64,000 bases of DNA, taken from positions 1 through 64,000 of IMG/VR virus record IMGVR_UViG_3300042938_001476. The stretch is one strand, 5' to 3'. A program made the position numbers and the translations under genes. This document shows, piece after piece, positions 20,301-27,276 of the stretch; position 1 is the first letter of the stretch, and each line of letters begins with the position of its first letter. The notes below the pieces were generated by a model. The model was not told the origin of the DNA. It saw only the letters and a list, made by a program, of their open reading frames with translations, and did no database searches. The stretch is from a virus.

Positions 20301-21406
20301 GGCTTGGAGTTGATGCAGCAATAAAAAGGGGAGGTGGCGAGTCCCGTTATGCCTTATCACTTGCAACAGAATTTCAACAAAAGCAAAGACTTATTGAAGC
20401 TATAGCCGGAACTGCTCTTTTAGTTGGGTTAAGTTCTTTGCTTTCAAGTTCAACTGATGACGATGAAGAAAAGCCATTTAAAATTGTAGTTACAGGAAAT
20501 GGCCCAGATTACAATACAGACAGGCAATACCATGATTCTTGGCACAAGAAATATAAACCACACACAACTCACATTATTATAGGTGGACTAAACATCCCAA
20601 TTAATATTGGACGAGGTGGAGAGGCTATATCAATTCCCCTTATATTTTTGGGCGCTCAAGATGATGCAAGAATTAAGGAGAAGCTGAATCAAGCAAGGAA
20701 ATCTCCGGCAGATTTAGAAATGGCAGCGGAAGTTTTAGGTTCAGCATTTTACTCTTTCTCTAATAGAGGCCCGTTTGCTGCATTTACAAAGCCTTTGTTT
20801 GATGCAAAGAAGCCAGACAAAGTTGTTCCTAATTTGGTTAGCCAAATAGGATACTTTGGAAAAACATTTATTCCAATTGTTGGAACTTCTCTTGCAAGAA
20901 ATATATCTGATTTTATTAATGACCCAATTGATAAGTCCTCCATTCAAGGTGCTATTTATTCTAATATGCCAATTGTTGGGCCTATGATTGGAACGAAGGC
21001 ACTTAATGCTTTTGGGCAACCAATCAGAGCAGACGATTGGGGCGATAGATTATTTAAACTTGGCGCTCCTGTTGTAATGTCGTTTCCTAAAAACACACCT
21101 GAAAATGAGCTTAATGAATTAGTTCTTAAAAAAGGCGATGGCCCACCAATTCCAACCAGAATAAATGCTCAAAAGAAATTTGAGGAGCCGCTAACGGATA
21201 AAGAGTTTGAGATATATGTCCGTGAGTATGGGAGGGTTGTATCTGACAAGATGTTTAAAAATCGAAAGAGGCTTGAAGATATGCAGGCAAAGAACTATAC
21301 TAAAGAGCTTGATAAATATGTTAACGGATATTCAATTGATGGAGTTGAAATTCCAGGGGCTTCCGATATGGCTGCTCGCGCAGTAAAAAGATCAAGGAAC
21401 GAATGA
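11303..21406 (+). CDS. Giant polyvalent internal virion protein
   Basis: 3,367 residues, the largest gene in the window. Order seen: a duplicated GLFDDILEEEGM motif (2-13 and 28-39); a Gly/Ala-rich, membrane-active-looking segment (~110-300); Pro/Ala linkers; an ADP-ribosyltransferase-like start with VFHATD (~640); a TIM-barrel-like region with FIDSGAF (~1165-1171) resembling tRNA-guanine or DNA transglycosylases; a methyltransferase-like domain with VYGDGRGAASSYLG (1547-1560) and FVLNVV (~1597); a zincin HELGH (1801-1805); long helical regions; and hydrophobic segments near 2702-2732 and 3030-3050. This matches the polyvalent proteins that phages inject with their DNA. Domain calls after the zincin are uncertain; the zincin and methyltransferase are the firmest. 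Confidence 0.75.
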   Translation: MGLFDDILEEEGMVEPPPQKQSAIRKGGLFDDILEEEGMLAEDQSQFDADYFTPKPLKTEKKELPEGQSVFRQVADVPLGVARGGVIGIKMMTDILGADNPVSKSLAGVEGYMADLMSAQAKEDQQEIARIMKDAEDKGFGEQVKAGIKAFSIAPVDIMSQALGTMAPVLATGLAGGAAKLGALGIRGLQLGVGAGMGAGMIKGEIYNEVKNELINSGTPEEVAEKAAVDAQAYGGKNLDQILLGAGLGAASTLGAEGIITRILTKQGKASTAGLISRTLKGGITEAIPEGFQAAQEQLAKNVALQREGFDVDPSRGVVAAATMEAIAGAPLGGIAGAVERPAKVKTLEEEKFEQTNEIARKVAESGAPLTASALQDKAAANLNQDELARKLDEELSLTAVKPTAASPTAIPTKDDYVARYSAIAQAAPEEITRAEQSFTNELATADTEEKRINAQNALDAIKEVKAVGITPAAQPVTPVTQQPTIDAAQEIIQQQGVRQEPQDGTQVGATPEASVSDSVLGAEGIQEEGQVDSTIFDLQSVANNTATREQISSLSLSGLVDIRKGQAIINEDGEGILAQAQAPLPKLTPEERAAEVEAAPATPIPSEPIIGEIPQTSPIVGEAITETTPVEQVAPQKTITVFHATDTQPKSGQKSGYYPGTYTGIDEGFVKDFGKNLFSTQVDIDKIYKVSNESDSQQLKKDARNAGFDVRNANGNGETQYLISNGYEAIQRGKEIILLSPEKYNFSKIQKQPAEPIILEKPQTSEIVGAETPAIVEQEQVVPVERAIDVARKTNFAAATTREEAGDIGRNLASQDPNLPPLPPQQFEVLESISNFQNRKGYNPDVLTEELINEARNNGFITGKQLGKIKFTETGRNQLREWSDQARERSLAQSALSDEISDIAVSQWDAANDPTSAAAMAAQTATPPAPVTEQAAPAEAPAPEVAPIQRDVTKPEQMTPGERGIQGHKLVIEQARQDLELAKTGQTFGFSGGQTYKSKAAAIKDTKNTFERVSQPTEADIKRGASDHYGEINRAVSDSRPVSIDAVEVYGVTLPEGYAKQGDLYVYQPTPAVSETITEPAQAAAPAQPTEFGFVKDIDSTRENIKKNLIRFASGMSGLSDMRRGSYARAGHRNYGVGAVAGLLSKNTTNELADRIINLDVHTFIDSGAFGHFIKEQKLKLEGKTLPPLNFDKILAKYDLIIDEINNANSVERDDYPRPLIVTPDKLGDQNESLNLTEKYKNWIAARIEFNDAIPIIPIPLGKLTLPQAYNRIVEILKTNTIGAEINPNKFIVGIPSNATAVSKEDLANFLQETKHPRIHFLGAAADSKIAPLIDVVAKVSPDTLVTADASPVRSKIANAKKEGKTRDAATFDALYQEDDPNVILDSIGKNPEQLTPTEPEIIAPTTQPESIAVGNRIKFDNSPQTYTIEEVIPQTAKDQELEEKYYSVKNERTGEVQVVEERDLKKVGGKKVRKMAVATKLSDSLDSGEFNSAQALVDQGTTMDRETFIRSITPSATQRATTIHTRLEKDGVISKEEFTDGMGLVYGDGRGAASSYLGGQSYEPFPPAGFTPDYTGDRVEGKGDAIDGKFSTILNTFVLNVVDPQTRAFIVKDIANLLQNGGRAVFVTRGSDVANSKALVSFAPLERIQRSEGKLTYQKGFTQSELIKYLKETLGDGFSVKGLRGGTASDIRVEVIKNTDAELNNPPITQDIRLQAVELKNEEIVTPIPEANRYTYEEAVRLVDSYFDKEGIPEGVVIVNNTTDKDLEMKAGYFVNRGQIVINLAYIAKGENLSDIISHELGHYIFGDPQFQADFKSFWEAMTPEEQAEADRLINQFYNKETGAVQMEEKQVRAFLQLIQDSNAQPKWRQLLDSIKRWINEKLGTNFQVTDGGALAVLAAAHKRFKSGERIIREIDSGVLKMAAEPRREQVAGKPRGDIITTPEGIIEQTNEVLRNKFFDGSVVSDENTSAAWDYIEQLLDIKSGAAYDLAGQINNVVDQETNSKTRMGAGLFSVSLTNYAAKLSAQGDNAMISYLVRRNNRMPTDNRGGTATDAGRVLRGKREYDIDGYHTIMTEHESKVERTAATLFGTGKPSKQQVAAVDAAIEASEDTSIGNPEDVAGEVEKVEKRTGRKVIKKIEDKIKESTEPKKEELLISFENLDADRKIKGITLKYNPQKVNVAKNIKDFIIGKMVDYRKTLINQGASGLESTFWQTMSDNENKPGPLGEIDQAQNNELAKIVQKTLIDLGLKGEPPNTKMTDIEKVASILNKQKLSDEKRLEADSRIVEEIERRRESDLASGYTPEVVNAKYDIILDAWNQSMSRQLNMPVSDNMLQRLISSELKEQNINISNLIEEVDGKVVVKTKQGIVDSIIRKIYKVSKESETGIEMDENYDGLKGYLEQTLDNMYARQIEKKNAAYAKRQAKISLRNNVEGQAQSIIDQLADQLSDTPAFPEKQENQVKAIVQQDLRQRPDMKRKQPWTSQLTAKLMQAGVSEVQAQTISDLVWRQHEIKTMDRELKELETAAEKGSLAVIIQRIKDTPLEDQQKPEWMQGVIREYLIEAGLSSQAADTAARLYESVIAERFAEAKQKAFEDTLAKSAPWNNYLSRNAQLGKNALKKIQDAIRTGVLDPTQTTEGIIAKENGWSGFSKEQLTRIVQLDGILYDKNSDQVTKAEAMSELNKIIVKAKMPVRFKDAISAFYVGQALMGIPTFTVNIASPTFFAIRNFSIDIAKYAVTDPKMIPVAFQSFINSFKSLYDNTMYAFKNQIYMSGEIEYMQGQNILSELFDKGKAQWAKGDYANGMGNMLVGTSQITGRILSSLDQGAIEMMQSQNITRYVIEAMSGNKKISKDKRSEIVNIAISGRRKIKQDLIASGMAPDRAGVLAELKVRDELMASLSEFGIKGTDVLNASINDALQSVGRNRAITINSLTKEQNNLRDAGILSGIPIGFLEGVAQWANKGNQSQQVFAKMIYGFALVPARVFSTALWFSPIGFVRLGVDAAIKRGGGESRYALSLATEFQQKQRLIEAIAGTALLVGLSSLLSSSTDDDEEKPFKIVVTGNGPDYNTDRQYHDSWHKKYKPHTTHIIIGGLNIPINIGRGGEAISIPLIFLGAQDDARIKEKLNQARKSPADLEMAAEVLGSAFYSFSNRGPFAAFTKPLFDAKKPDKVVPNLVSQIGYFGKTFIPIVGTSLARNISDFINDPIDKSSIQGAIYSNMPIVGPMIGTKALNAFGQPIRADDWGDRLFKLGAPVVMSFPKNTPENELNELVLKKGDGPPIPTRINAQKKFEEPLTDKEFEIYVREYGRVVSDKMFKNRKRLEDMQAKNYTKELDKYVNGYSIDGVEIPGASDMAARAVKRSRNE

Positions 21407-22035
21407 TTGAATACGAATATATTGATAAATCCACATCACCTCCTGGCAACTGGAATATAAAGGTTCCTCAAACCGGAGTTGTTTTTAATCATTACGATTA
21501 TAGGTCTATTTGTAACTTATACAAAAACCATTGTGCGGCTAATGGAATATTCCTTACGCCAACATGGGAGGATGAGTTTATCTCTGAAATGTGTAAGCAA
21601 AACACAAAGTGGGGGAGGTTATGCGGAAGGATTAGTATGAAGAAAATACACAGAAGGAGGCTTTCACTTACATCAGTTTTGTCATTCTTGAATATGATGA
21701 AGGCATGGGCGCAATCTACCTTGTCCGGTAAAAGTGCATTTGTAACGCAGGCCGAAGCTGAAAGAAGGGCTTCTGTGTGTGCTGACTGCCCAATGAATGT
21801 TACCCTTCAGTTTTCATGTGGTGCGTGTATGGGAGCGGTTATAACGCTAATGAGTTCCATTATTGGCAACAGGAAGACAGAGCGAGATAATGATCTTGGA
21901 GCGTGTCTTGTATGTAGTTGTTCACTCAAGGCTGCTGTTCATGTCCCTGTTGATATTCAGCGGGAAGGATTAACTGAAGAAATTAAAGAAGACTTTGATA
22001 AAATAACGCATTGCTGGAAAAGAATAGAAACATGA
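21403..22035 (+). CDS. Cys-rich zinc-binding-type protein
   Basis: 210 residues, overlapping the giant gene by 4 nt (ATGA). The second half has four Cys pairs (CADC, CGAC, CLVC and SC) and a final HCW, consistent with one or two zinc sites. The first half is basic with a hydrophobic helix. It resembles the shorter zinc-knuckle protein at 2003, also located next to a GT9-like gene. The function is unknown; the linkage suggests a shared pathway. Confidence 0.6.
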   Translation: MIEYEYIDKSTSPPGNWNIKVPQTGVVFNHYDYRSICNLYKNHCAANGIFLTPTWEDEFISEMCKQNTKWGRLCGRISMKKIHRRRLSLTSVLSFLNMMKAWAQSTLSGKSAFVTQAEAERRASVCADCPMNVTLQFSCGACMGAVITLMSSIIGNRKTERDNDLGACLVCSCSLKAAVHVPVDIQREGLTEEIKEDFDKITHCWKRIET

Positions 22036-22979
22036 ACTTCTTACATGAACGAGACTTCGGTGATATTGTATTGAGCCTATCTGCTGTTAAAGCTGCTGGT
22101 GGTGGCAATTACTATATTCAAAACAATCCTAAAGCCGTTAAGGTAGTTGGGCCTCTCATTGAATTTCAACCATATATCAAAAAATTCGGTAAGGCTGGCA
22201 AAGAATCAATTGACAAGTCGTTCGTTGATTTCCGTAAACAAGGATTAGATTGGGGCGTTCAACTTGCATTGCTTCATGCCAAATGGATAAAGCAAGATGT
22301 TGACTTTTCTGAGCCATGGCTAACTGCCTGCCAAGATAGTCAATATAACGGAAAGATTATTGTTAACAAGACCGAGAGATACGCAAACTCGTTATTTCCA
22401 TGGGTTCAACTTGTTAAGCTTCTCGGAAGCAAGATGCTTTTCGTTGGACATGATCACGAATACGAGTTGTTCTGCCGCAGATTCGGAAATGTTGATAGAC
22501 TGATCATCCGCGACTATCTGCATTTAGCTACAGCCATCAATAGTTCTGATTGCTTTATCGGAAATCAAAGTTCCGCTAACTGCGTTGCAGAAGGACTAAA
22601 GCACAAAAGCATTCAAGAGGTTTGCTTGTGGCAACCGGATTGTATCTATAAACGAGACAATGCTACATTTTGCTATGATGGCACTATTGATACTGAAATA
22701 GCTGGAGTTAAGGTTAAGATAGAAAGGCCGAAGCCTGTAATGAATAAGCAAGAGTCACCGCAAGGTGGGTGGAAGCTAACAATTGATGGAAAGCTATTCA
22801 GCAGCTATGCACTCGATGTTGTTGTTAACCATGCAAGGAACAATGGAGTGTCTGGAAGTAAAAAAGATATTGAAGACAAAATTGTTGATGAAACAATTAC
22901 AACCAACCAACTAACCGCTATTCCAGACAGGTTCGCGCATGATGTTAAACGTGTTAAAGAATTGCTTGAAAAGCTATGA
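22032..22979 (+). CDS. GT9/heptosyltransferase-like glycosyltransferase, paralogue
   Basis: 315 residues from the ATG at 22032, which overlaps the previous stop as ATGA. It shares with the gene at 679 the FGDIVLS start, SEPW, GKIIV, a LFVGHDHEYELFCRRFG block, FIGNQSSANCVAEGL and the CIYKRDN-TFCYDG end. These match the GT-B fold of GT9 enzymes, whose family transfers sugars from nucleotide donors. It starts a four-gene cassette with a methyltransferase and a GT-A-like protein. Confidence 0.6.
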   Translation: MNFLHERDFGDIVLSLSAVKAAGGGNYYIQNNPKAVKVVGPLIEFQPYIKKFGKAGKESIDKSFVDFRKQGLDWGVQLALLHAKWIKQDVDFSEPWLTACQDSQYNGKIIVNKTERYANSLFPWVQLVKLLGSKMLFVGHDHEYELFCRRFGNVDRLIIRDYLHLATAINSSDCFIGNQSSANCVAEGLKHKSIQEVCLWQPDCIYKRDNATFCYDGTIDTEIAGVKVKIERPKPVMNKQESPQGGWKLTIDGKLFSSYALDVVVNHARNNGVSGSKKDIEDKIVDETITTNQLTAIPDRFAHDVKRVKELLEKL

Positions 22980-23554
22980 ATGAAACAAGCAAAGCCATGA
23001 GGCGCAGAATGGTTGAGGATGAACTTGGTATTTTCAACTGGAGCCAGATTATTACTGGTAAGGGAATAGATGTAGGCTGTGGGCCTGACAAGGTATGGGA
23101 TGATAAGTGCATTGCGTTTGACCAAGAGCAGGGTGATGCTAATAAGATATCGGAATACTTCACGCACAAGTTTGACTACCTACATGCATCTCAATGCTTG
23201 GAGCATATGCATGACCCATATGCTGCAATGGTAGAGTGGCTGGATATTGTTAAAACAGGTGGACACGCAATCATATCAATACCTGATTGGACTTTGTATG
23301 AAGGAAGGGTGTGGCCATCTCGATATAACCCAGATCATAAAAGCACATGGAGTTTTACATTTGATAGTAGCCCATCAAAACATCATATAAATATATACAA
23401 GTTTCTGACAAAACTATCACACATTTGTTACGCTAAAAGGGTAATGCTTATTGATAGTAACTATAACTATAGCGTGTCTCCAAACACAGACCAAACATTT
23501 GAGGAATCGAATGGTGTAGAGGCATTTATTGAAATGGTTCTATGCAAGCTGTAA
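22976..23554 (+). CDS. Class I SAM-dependent methyltransferase
   Basis: 192 residues, 4-nt overlap with the gene before. Motif I is IDVGCGP (31-37), an acidic Asp follows the next strand (AFDQ), and a post-motif FDYLHASQCLEHMHDP block matches the Methyltransf_11/23 group often linked to polysaccharide synthesis. The acceptor is unknown. Flanked by sugar transferases, it may methylate a glycan. Confidence 0.7.
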   Translation: MNETSKAMRRRMVEDELGIFNWSQIITGKGIDVGCGPDKVWDDKCIAFDQEQGDANKISEYFTHKFDYLHASQCLEHMHDPYAAMVEWLDIVKTGGHAIISIPDWTLYEGRVWPSRYNPDHKSTWSFTFDSSPSKHHINIYKFLTKLSHICYAKRVMLIDSNYNYSVSPNTDQTFEESNGVEAFIEMVLCKL

Positions 23555-24105
23555 TTGTTAAAGCAAAATCTCAAATAGCAGAAGTAGATAAACTTGTTCA
23601 ATACTGCAAGCAGTTAGATGGAACTGTCATCAAAATTATCCAGAATGACGAGAAGGTTACAAGCTATCCAGAGCGTAACAATCATGCGTTGCAACAAGCG
23701 TTTAATGCAATGGGTGATGAATCTTTCATTTGGCTTGAACCTGACAGCATCCCACTGAAAGTAGGATGGATTGCCGCGCTTGAGGAAGAGTATAATAAAC
23801 TTGGCAAACACATTATGCTATCAAGCGATTCTAATCCACCACACGATATTGTTGGTGGAATCGGAGTGTATGGAGGTTTAGCAAGAAAACTAATTCCCGC
23901 TGGTATTAAACACGATGGATGGGACGGGTGGACAATAAAACACATTAAGCCACTGGTTGCCTTTACTCCGCTGATCCAGCACACATATGGCAAATACGAG
24001 AAAGGAAGATGCAGCGAACATATCTTTCAAAGAGACAACCACATTATCCGAGAAGATGCTGTGATCTTCCACCGAGATAAACAGCAGGGTTTAATTAATA
24101 GATAG
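23542..24105 (+). CDS. GT-A-like glycosyltransferase
   Basis: 187 residues, starting inside the end of the previous gene. A FIWLEPDSIPLKVGW segment gives a DxD-like acidic site after a hydrophobic strand, as in GT-A enzymes. The same layout (FMWFELDTTIIKSNW) occurs in the larger protein at 26326, so they are paralogues lying either side of the large terminase. Its 3' end overlaps the convergent terminase gene by 11 bp. Confidence 0.55.
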   Translation: MQAVIVKAKSQIAEVDKLVQYCKQLDGTVIKIIQNDEKVTSYPERNNHALQQAFNAMGDESFIWLEPDSIPLKVGWIAALEEEYNKLGKHIMLSSDSNPPHDIVGGIGVYGGLARKLIPAGIKHDGWDGWTIKHIKPLVAFTPLIQHTYGKYEKGRCSEHIFQRDNHIIREDAVIFHRDKQQGLINR

Positions 24106-25891
24106 ACCGGAACTTACTGAACGCTTGTTTCCATCCGCCACTCGTTATCTTATTGTTCGTATTTAACGCCTTTGTTGCTTGAGAGCTATCAAGGTTCAAT
24201 CTTTCCCTTGCGAGAGCCAGTAGGCCCATTCCAGCGTCAGCAATGTCAGGTGAGATACCAAACCTTGATTTCATTTCAGATTTTGGCAGAACCTTAATGC
24301 GAAGTGCTAAATTTTTCTCACCATTTGGATCAAGTTTCCTCATGCACATTTCACGCAGTAACTCATCTCCGATTCCCTTAACTTGCCCAGTCCTCATATA
24401 TTCTTTTGCTGAATACCAAATTTCCGATACGGAGTTAACATACCTTTCGTGAGATGGCGTTGGATCATAGGCTGAAACTGGATTATCAGATGCTCGTCCA
24501 CCAAATTGCAGACCATATACATCTTTTGACCATGCTACCGAGATAAAATCTCCCAATGGCCCACCAGCACCTGACTTATCATATCCAGCATTTTTTGGTT
24601 GAACCCCCCGTGACACACATTCATTTCTGAACCATTGCACTACTTGCTGTGATCTTGTAAGTGATTTGTCTGTAACATCCTCACTGAACACAAGAAATTC
24701 GTCATACTGAAGACCTCGATATCCATGGGGTTCTGCCAGCTTACCAACAGTTCCAAAGTATAAAACAGTTCGATCTCCTCCATTCGTAAACGAAGGATCA
24801 AGAAATGCTACTTTTGTTTTGTCATTATCCAGCCATATTGCTTTTTCGGTGGCCTTTGAATTTAAGATTTCTACTTCGGAGTAAATTTGATCTGTAATCC
24901 CTGCTGGACACCAGAAACCTCGATACATCCTCCAGAATGAAGAAGTATTTTTAGCGTCCTCTGGAATCTTTTCAAAGTCTGCTGGCCCTTCCATCCATGA
25001 GTAAATTTTCTTTCTTGCAACCATGTTAGGATTCTTCAATCCATCAAAGTGCAAACATACTCCACGATCCGTTTTCCACTCTTCATCGTCTACATCAATT
25101 GAATCCCATCCTTCTTTTGGTTTAGCAAACTTGCCAAAAGCATCAACATACGAGGCTGGATTTGAAATACCTATGAACTGGAAGTGTTCGCAACCCTTAG
25201 ACAAGTTGAAGAACGCAACTTCAGTAATAGCCTCGGATAACTCTGACAACTCATCAGCCACAAAGATTACATTCTTATTGTGGATGCCCTGCATCTTACC
25301 AGTAGCATCACGCTCTTTTTTCTTCTCGCCAGGGATCAGCACAATACCGGAAAGGTCTGATCGCTTTCCATCTCGACCTACATAACTGATTTTGTTTTCA
25401 GAATCAACCAGATGCCCTGGCAGTCCAAGTTGTTCACACACCCCCCAGTACCGAGTAATCTTACCCCAAATACGCTGCTTAGATGCTTTAATTGTAGTTG
25501 ATGTTGCGAGGACTGTGGTGTTCTCTGGATCGGCAAGGTAGTTAACAATAGCCCATATTGCGTATGCTTCTGATTTACCGCAACCACCGGAACCAGCTAT
25601 TGCGAGATACTCATGTTCACAAGCTGCACGAATCATTTGCTCTGCCCAAGGATGCCAAATAAAATGCACTGTAGCTTTAGTATCCCGCTCTGGCCAAAAG
25701 GCTCTGGCTATTCTTTGAAAGTGGTGAAATGTATCAACGCCACCAATATCTTTTGGAATCCTTTTCGTTATCTTCTCTCGGAACATAGCTAACTCAATAG
25801 CTATTTGGTGTGTGTTTTTTCGCCAGTTAAACCCATATTGGTGCAGGTAGCCTTCCATGGGATCGCCAAAAATCGGAACAGAATTCATCAA
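24095..25891 (-). CDS. terL: Terminase large subunit
   Basis: 598 residues. The ATPase domain has Walker A GSGGCGKS (100-107) and Walker B VIFVADE (208-214). The nuclease domain follows, with AFLDPSF (Asp365) and GYDKSGAGG (Asp438) as likely catalytic acids. It cuts and translocates DNA into the procapsid. It is the only gene on the minus strand within the structural block, and is convergent with 23542 and divergent from 25968. The small subunit is ~28 kb away at 53296. Start at either of two adjacent Met codons. Confidence 0.9.
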   Translation of the reverse strand: MMNSVPIFGDPMEGYLHQYGFNWRKNTHQIAIELAMFREKITKRIPKDIGGVDTFHHFQRIARAFWPERDTKATVHFIWHPWAEQMIRAACEHEYLAIAGSGGCGKSEAYAIWAIVNYLADPENTTVLATSTTIKASKQRIWGKITRYWGVCEQLGLPGHLVDSENKISYVGRDGKRSDLSGIVLIPGEKKKERDATGKMQGIHNKNVIFVADELSELSEAITEVAFFNLSKGCEHFQFIGISNPASYVDAFGKFAKPKEGWDSIDVDDEEWKTDRGVCLHFDGLKNPNMVARKKIYSWMEGPADFEKIPEDAKNTSSFWRMYRGFWCPAGITDQIYSEVEILNSKATEKAIWLDNDKTKVAFLDPSFTNGGDRTVLYFGTVGKLAEPHGYRGLQYDEFLVFSEDVTDKSLTRSQQVVQWFRNECVSRGVQPKNAGYDKSGAGGPLGDFISVAWSKDVYGLQFGGRASDNPVSAYDPTPSHERYVNSVSEIWYSAKEYMRTGQVKGIGDELLREMCMRKLDPNGEKNLALRIKVLPKSEMKSRFGISPDIADAGMGLLALARERLNLDSSQATKALNTNNKITSGGWKQAFSKFRSIY

Positions 25892-25927
25892 AAAAAGATT
25901 ACAATAAATTTGAATTATCGCAAATAG

Positions 25928-25939
25928 TTATTGCAATAA
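25928..25939. promoter_or_regulatory. Palindrome TTATTGCAATAA in divergent promoter region
   Basis: A perfect 12-bp palindrome within the 76-bp AT-rich gap between the divergent terminase and the gene at 25968. It resembles a shortened form of the recurring TATTGTTNAACAATA element. Confidence 0.35.
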
Positions 25940-25967
25940 AGTTGGTGTCTGTTAATTTTGCTGGGAC

Positions 25968-26324
25968 ATGACATTCTTACAAGAGTTAGGGTTTCAAAAA
26001 ACAAAGTCAGAGATTTTCATTGACGAGAAGCGACCAGACATTGACTTTAATATTATTGTAACACCAGAAGATTATGCTAATGGAACTAAACACAATCCTA
26101 CTAAATCTCCGCTTGCTATTGCTACATCAAGGGCAATTGAGGGAAGTGGATTCGTGTTGGATCGGGCAGGCTTTAAGGTTATCATTATTTCTCGCGGCAT
26201 TTATGAGTATGGTTTCTTTATGCCTCGGAGGGTGTGGCGGAAGGTAAATTGCCAAGAGTTTGTGGATGAGTGTTCGCCAATGCACTCAATAAAATTTAAG
26301 GCAACATTCACAATGCTATTTTAA
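25968..26324 (+). CDS. Hypothetical protein
   Basis: 118 residues, mixed alpha/beta, ending in a beta-rich tail. Opposed to the terminase and followed 1 nt later by a GT-A-like gene. No motif recognised. Confidence 0.5.
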   Translation: MTFLQELGFQKTKSEIFIDEKRPDIDFNIIVTPEDYANGTKHNPTKSPLAIATSRAIEGSGFVLDRAGFKVIIISRGIYEYGFFMPRRVWRKVNCQEFVDECSPMHSIKFKATFTMLF

Positions 26325-26325
26325 T

Positions 26326-27276
26326 ATGAAGCTAACAATACCAGTATCAAGGCATGATCGTCACTTGATCCCAAACCTCGTTAAGTCCATTGAATCCTTT
26401 AAGCCTGGCACAGACCATGAGCTTATTATCTTTGGATCACGCGAAGTTGAGCAAGATGTTTTGGAACTTGAAAAGAAAATCAAGCATCTGTTTGTTTCTT
26501 CTGAAACACTGATTATTAATGACACGATGTTGGGATGGCCAATGTCATGCAACTTTTACTTCCAGCAGTTATGCAGACATATCTCCGGTAAGAAAGACAC
26601 TGATGCATTTATGTGGTTTGAGCTTGATACCACAATTATTAAGTCTAATTGGTTAGATGTAATTGCTGATGAATACTATGCGGACACAACGAAAGCAATT
26701 AAGGAAAAGCGTCTACCATCTATTTACCTTGGTGCAAGAGAGCGTGTTTATGAAGGAAAGAATGGCGAGCTACTACCGGAATCGCTTGCCGGACAACGTA
26801 TGGCTCCGATTGGAGTGTATTCCAAGGAAATATGCCTTTCTCCTGTATTGAATTCTTTGTCTCTTACAAACAGACATTGGACGCATGTTATCCAATGGTA
26901 TGTTGTTAAAAGATTAAAGAACTCTCAATTAATTCAAAACAACTGGCGTACAAAAAACTATCGCCATGAACAAAATAACATTGTATGTGATTCAGATGCC
27001 AATTTAGCTTGGGACATTCATTGGAATAATCTATTGAATGATAACGCTGTTCTTGTACACGGGTGTAAGGATAGTTCACTCTTCAAGTTATTGTTGGACA
27101 ATAATAATAACGATATGAAAATGATAAAGAACTTGTCGGTTGAAGATGCGGAAGACATTGTGGATGATATTGAAGATGTTTCGGACTTGGACGCAGAGAA
27201 ACAAACGAAGATATATAAGCAACGCGCATCTAACCTAAAGTTCCTCAAGAAAAACAAAAAGGAAACTGAAGAATGA
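26326..27276 (+). CDS. GT-A-like glycosyltransferase
   Basis: 316 residues. An opening LTIPVSRHDRHLIPNLVKSI is typical of the first strand and helix of GT-A enzymes. An acidic FMWFELD segment (~residues 100-106) could bind the metal-sugar nucleotide. The last ~50 residues are acidic and helical. It is paralogous to 23542 and overlaps the portal gene by 4 nt. The acceptor is unknown; virion decoration is plausible. Confidence 0.55.
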   Translation: MKLTIPVSRHDRHLIPNLVKSIESFKPGTDHELIIFGSREVEQDVLELEKKIKHLFVSSETLIINDTMLGWPMSCNFYFQQLCRHISGKKDTDAFMWFELDTTIIKSNWLDVIADEYYADTTKAIKEKRLPSIYLGARERVYEGKNGELLPESLAGQRMAPIGVYSKEICLSPVLNSLSLTNRHWTHVIQWYVVKRLKNSQLIQNNWRTKNYRHEQNNIVCDSDANLAWDIHWNNLLNDNAVLVHGCKDSSLFKLLLDNNNNDMKMIKNLSVEDAEDIVDDIEDVSDLDAEKQTKIYKQRASNLKFLKKNKKETEE

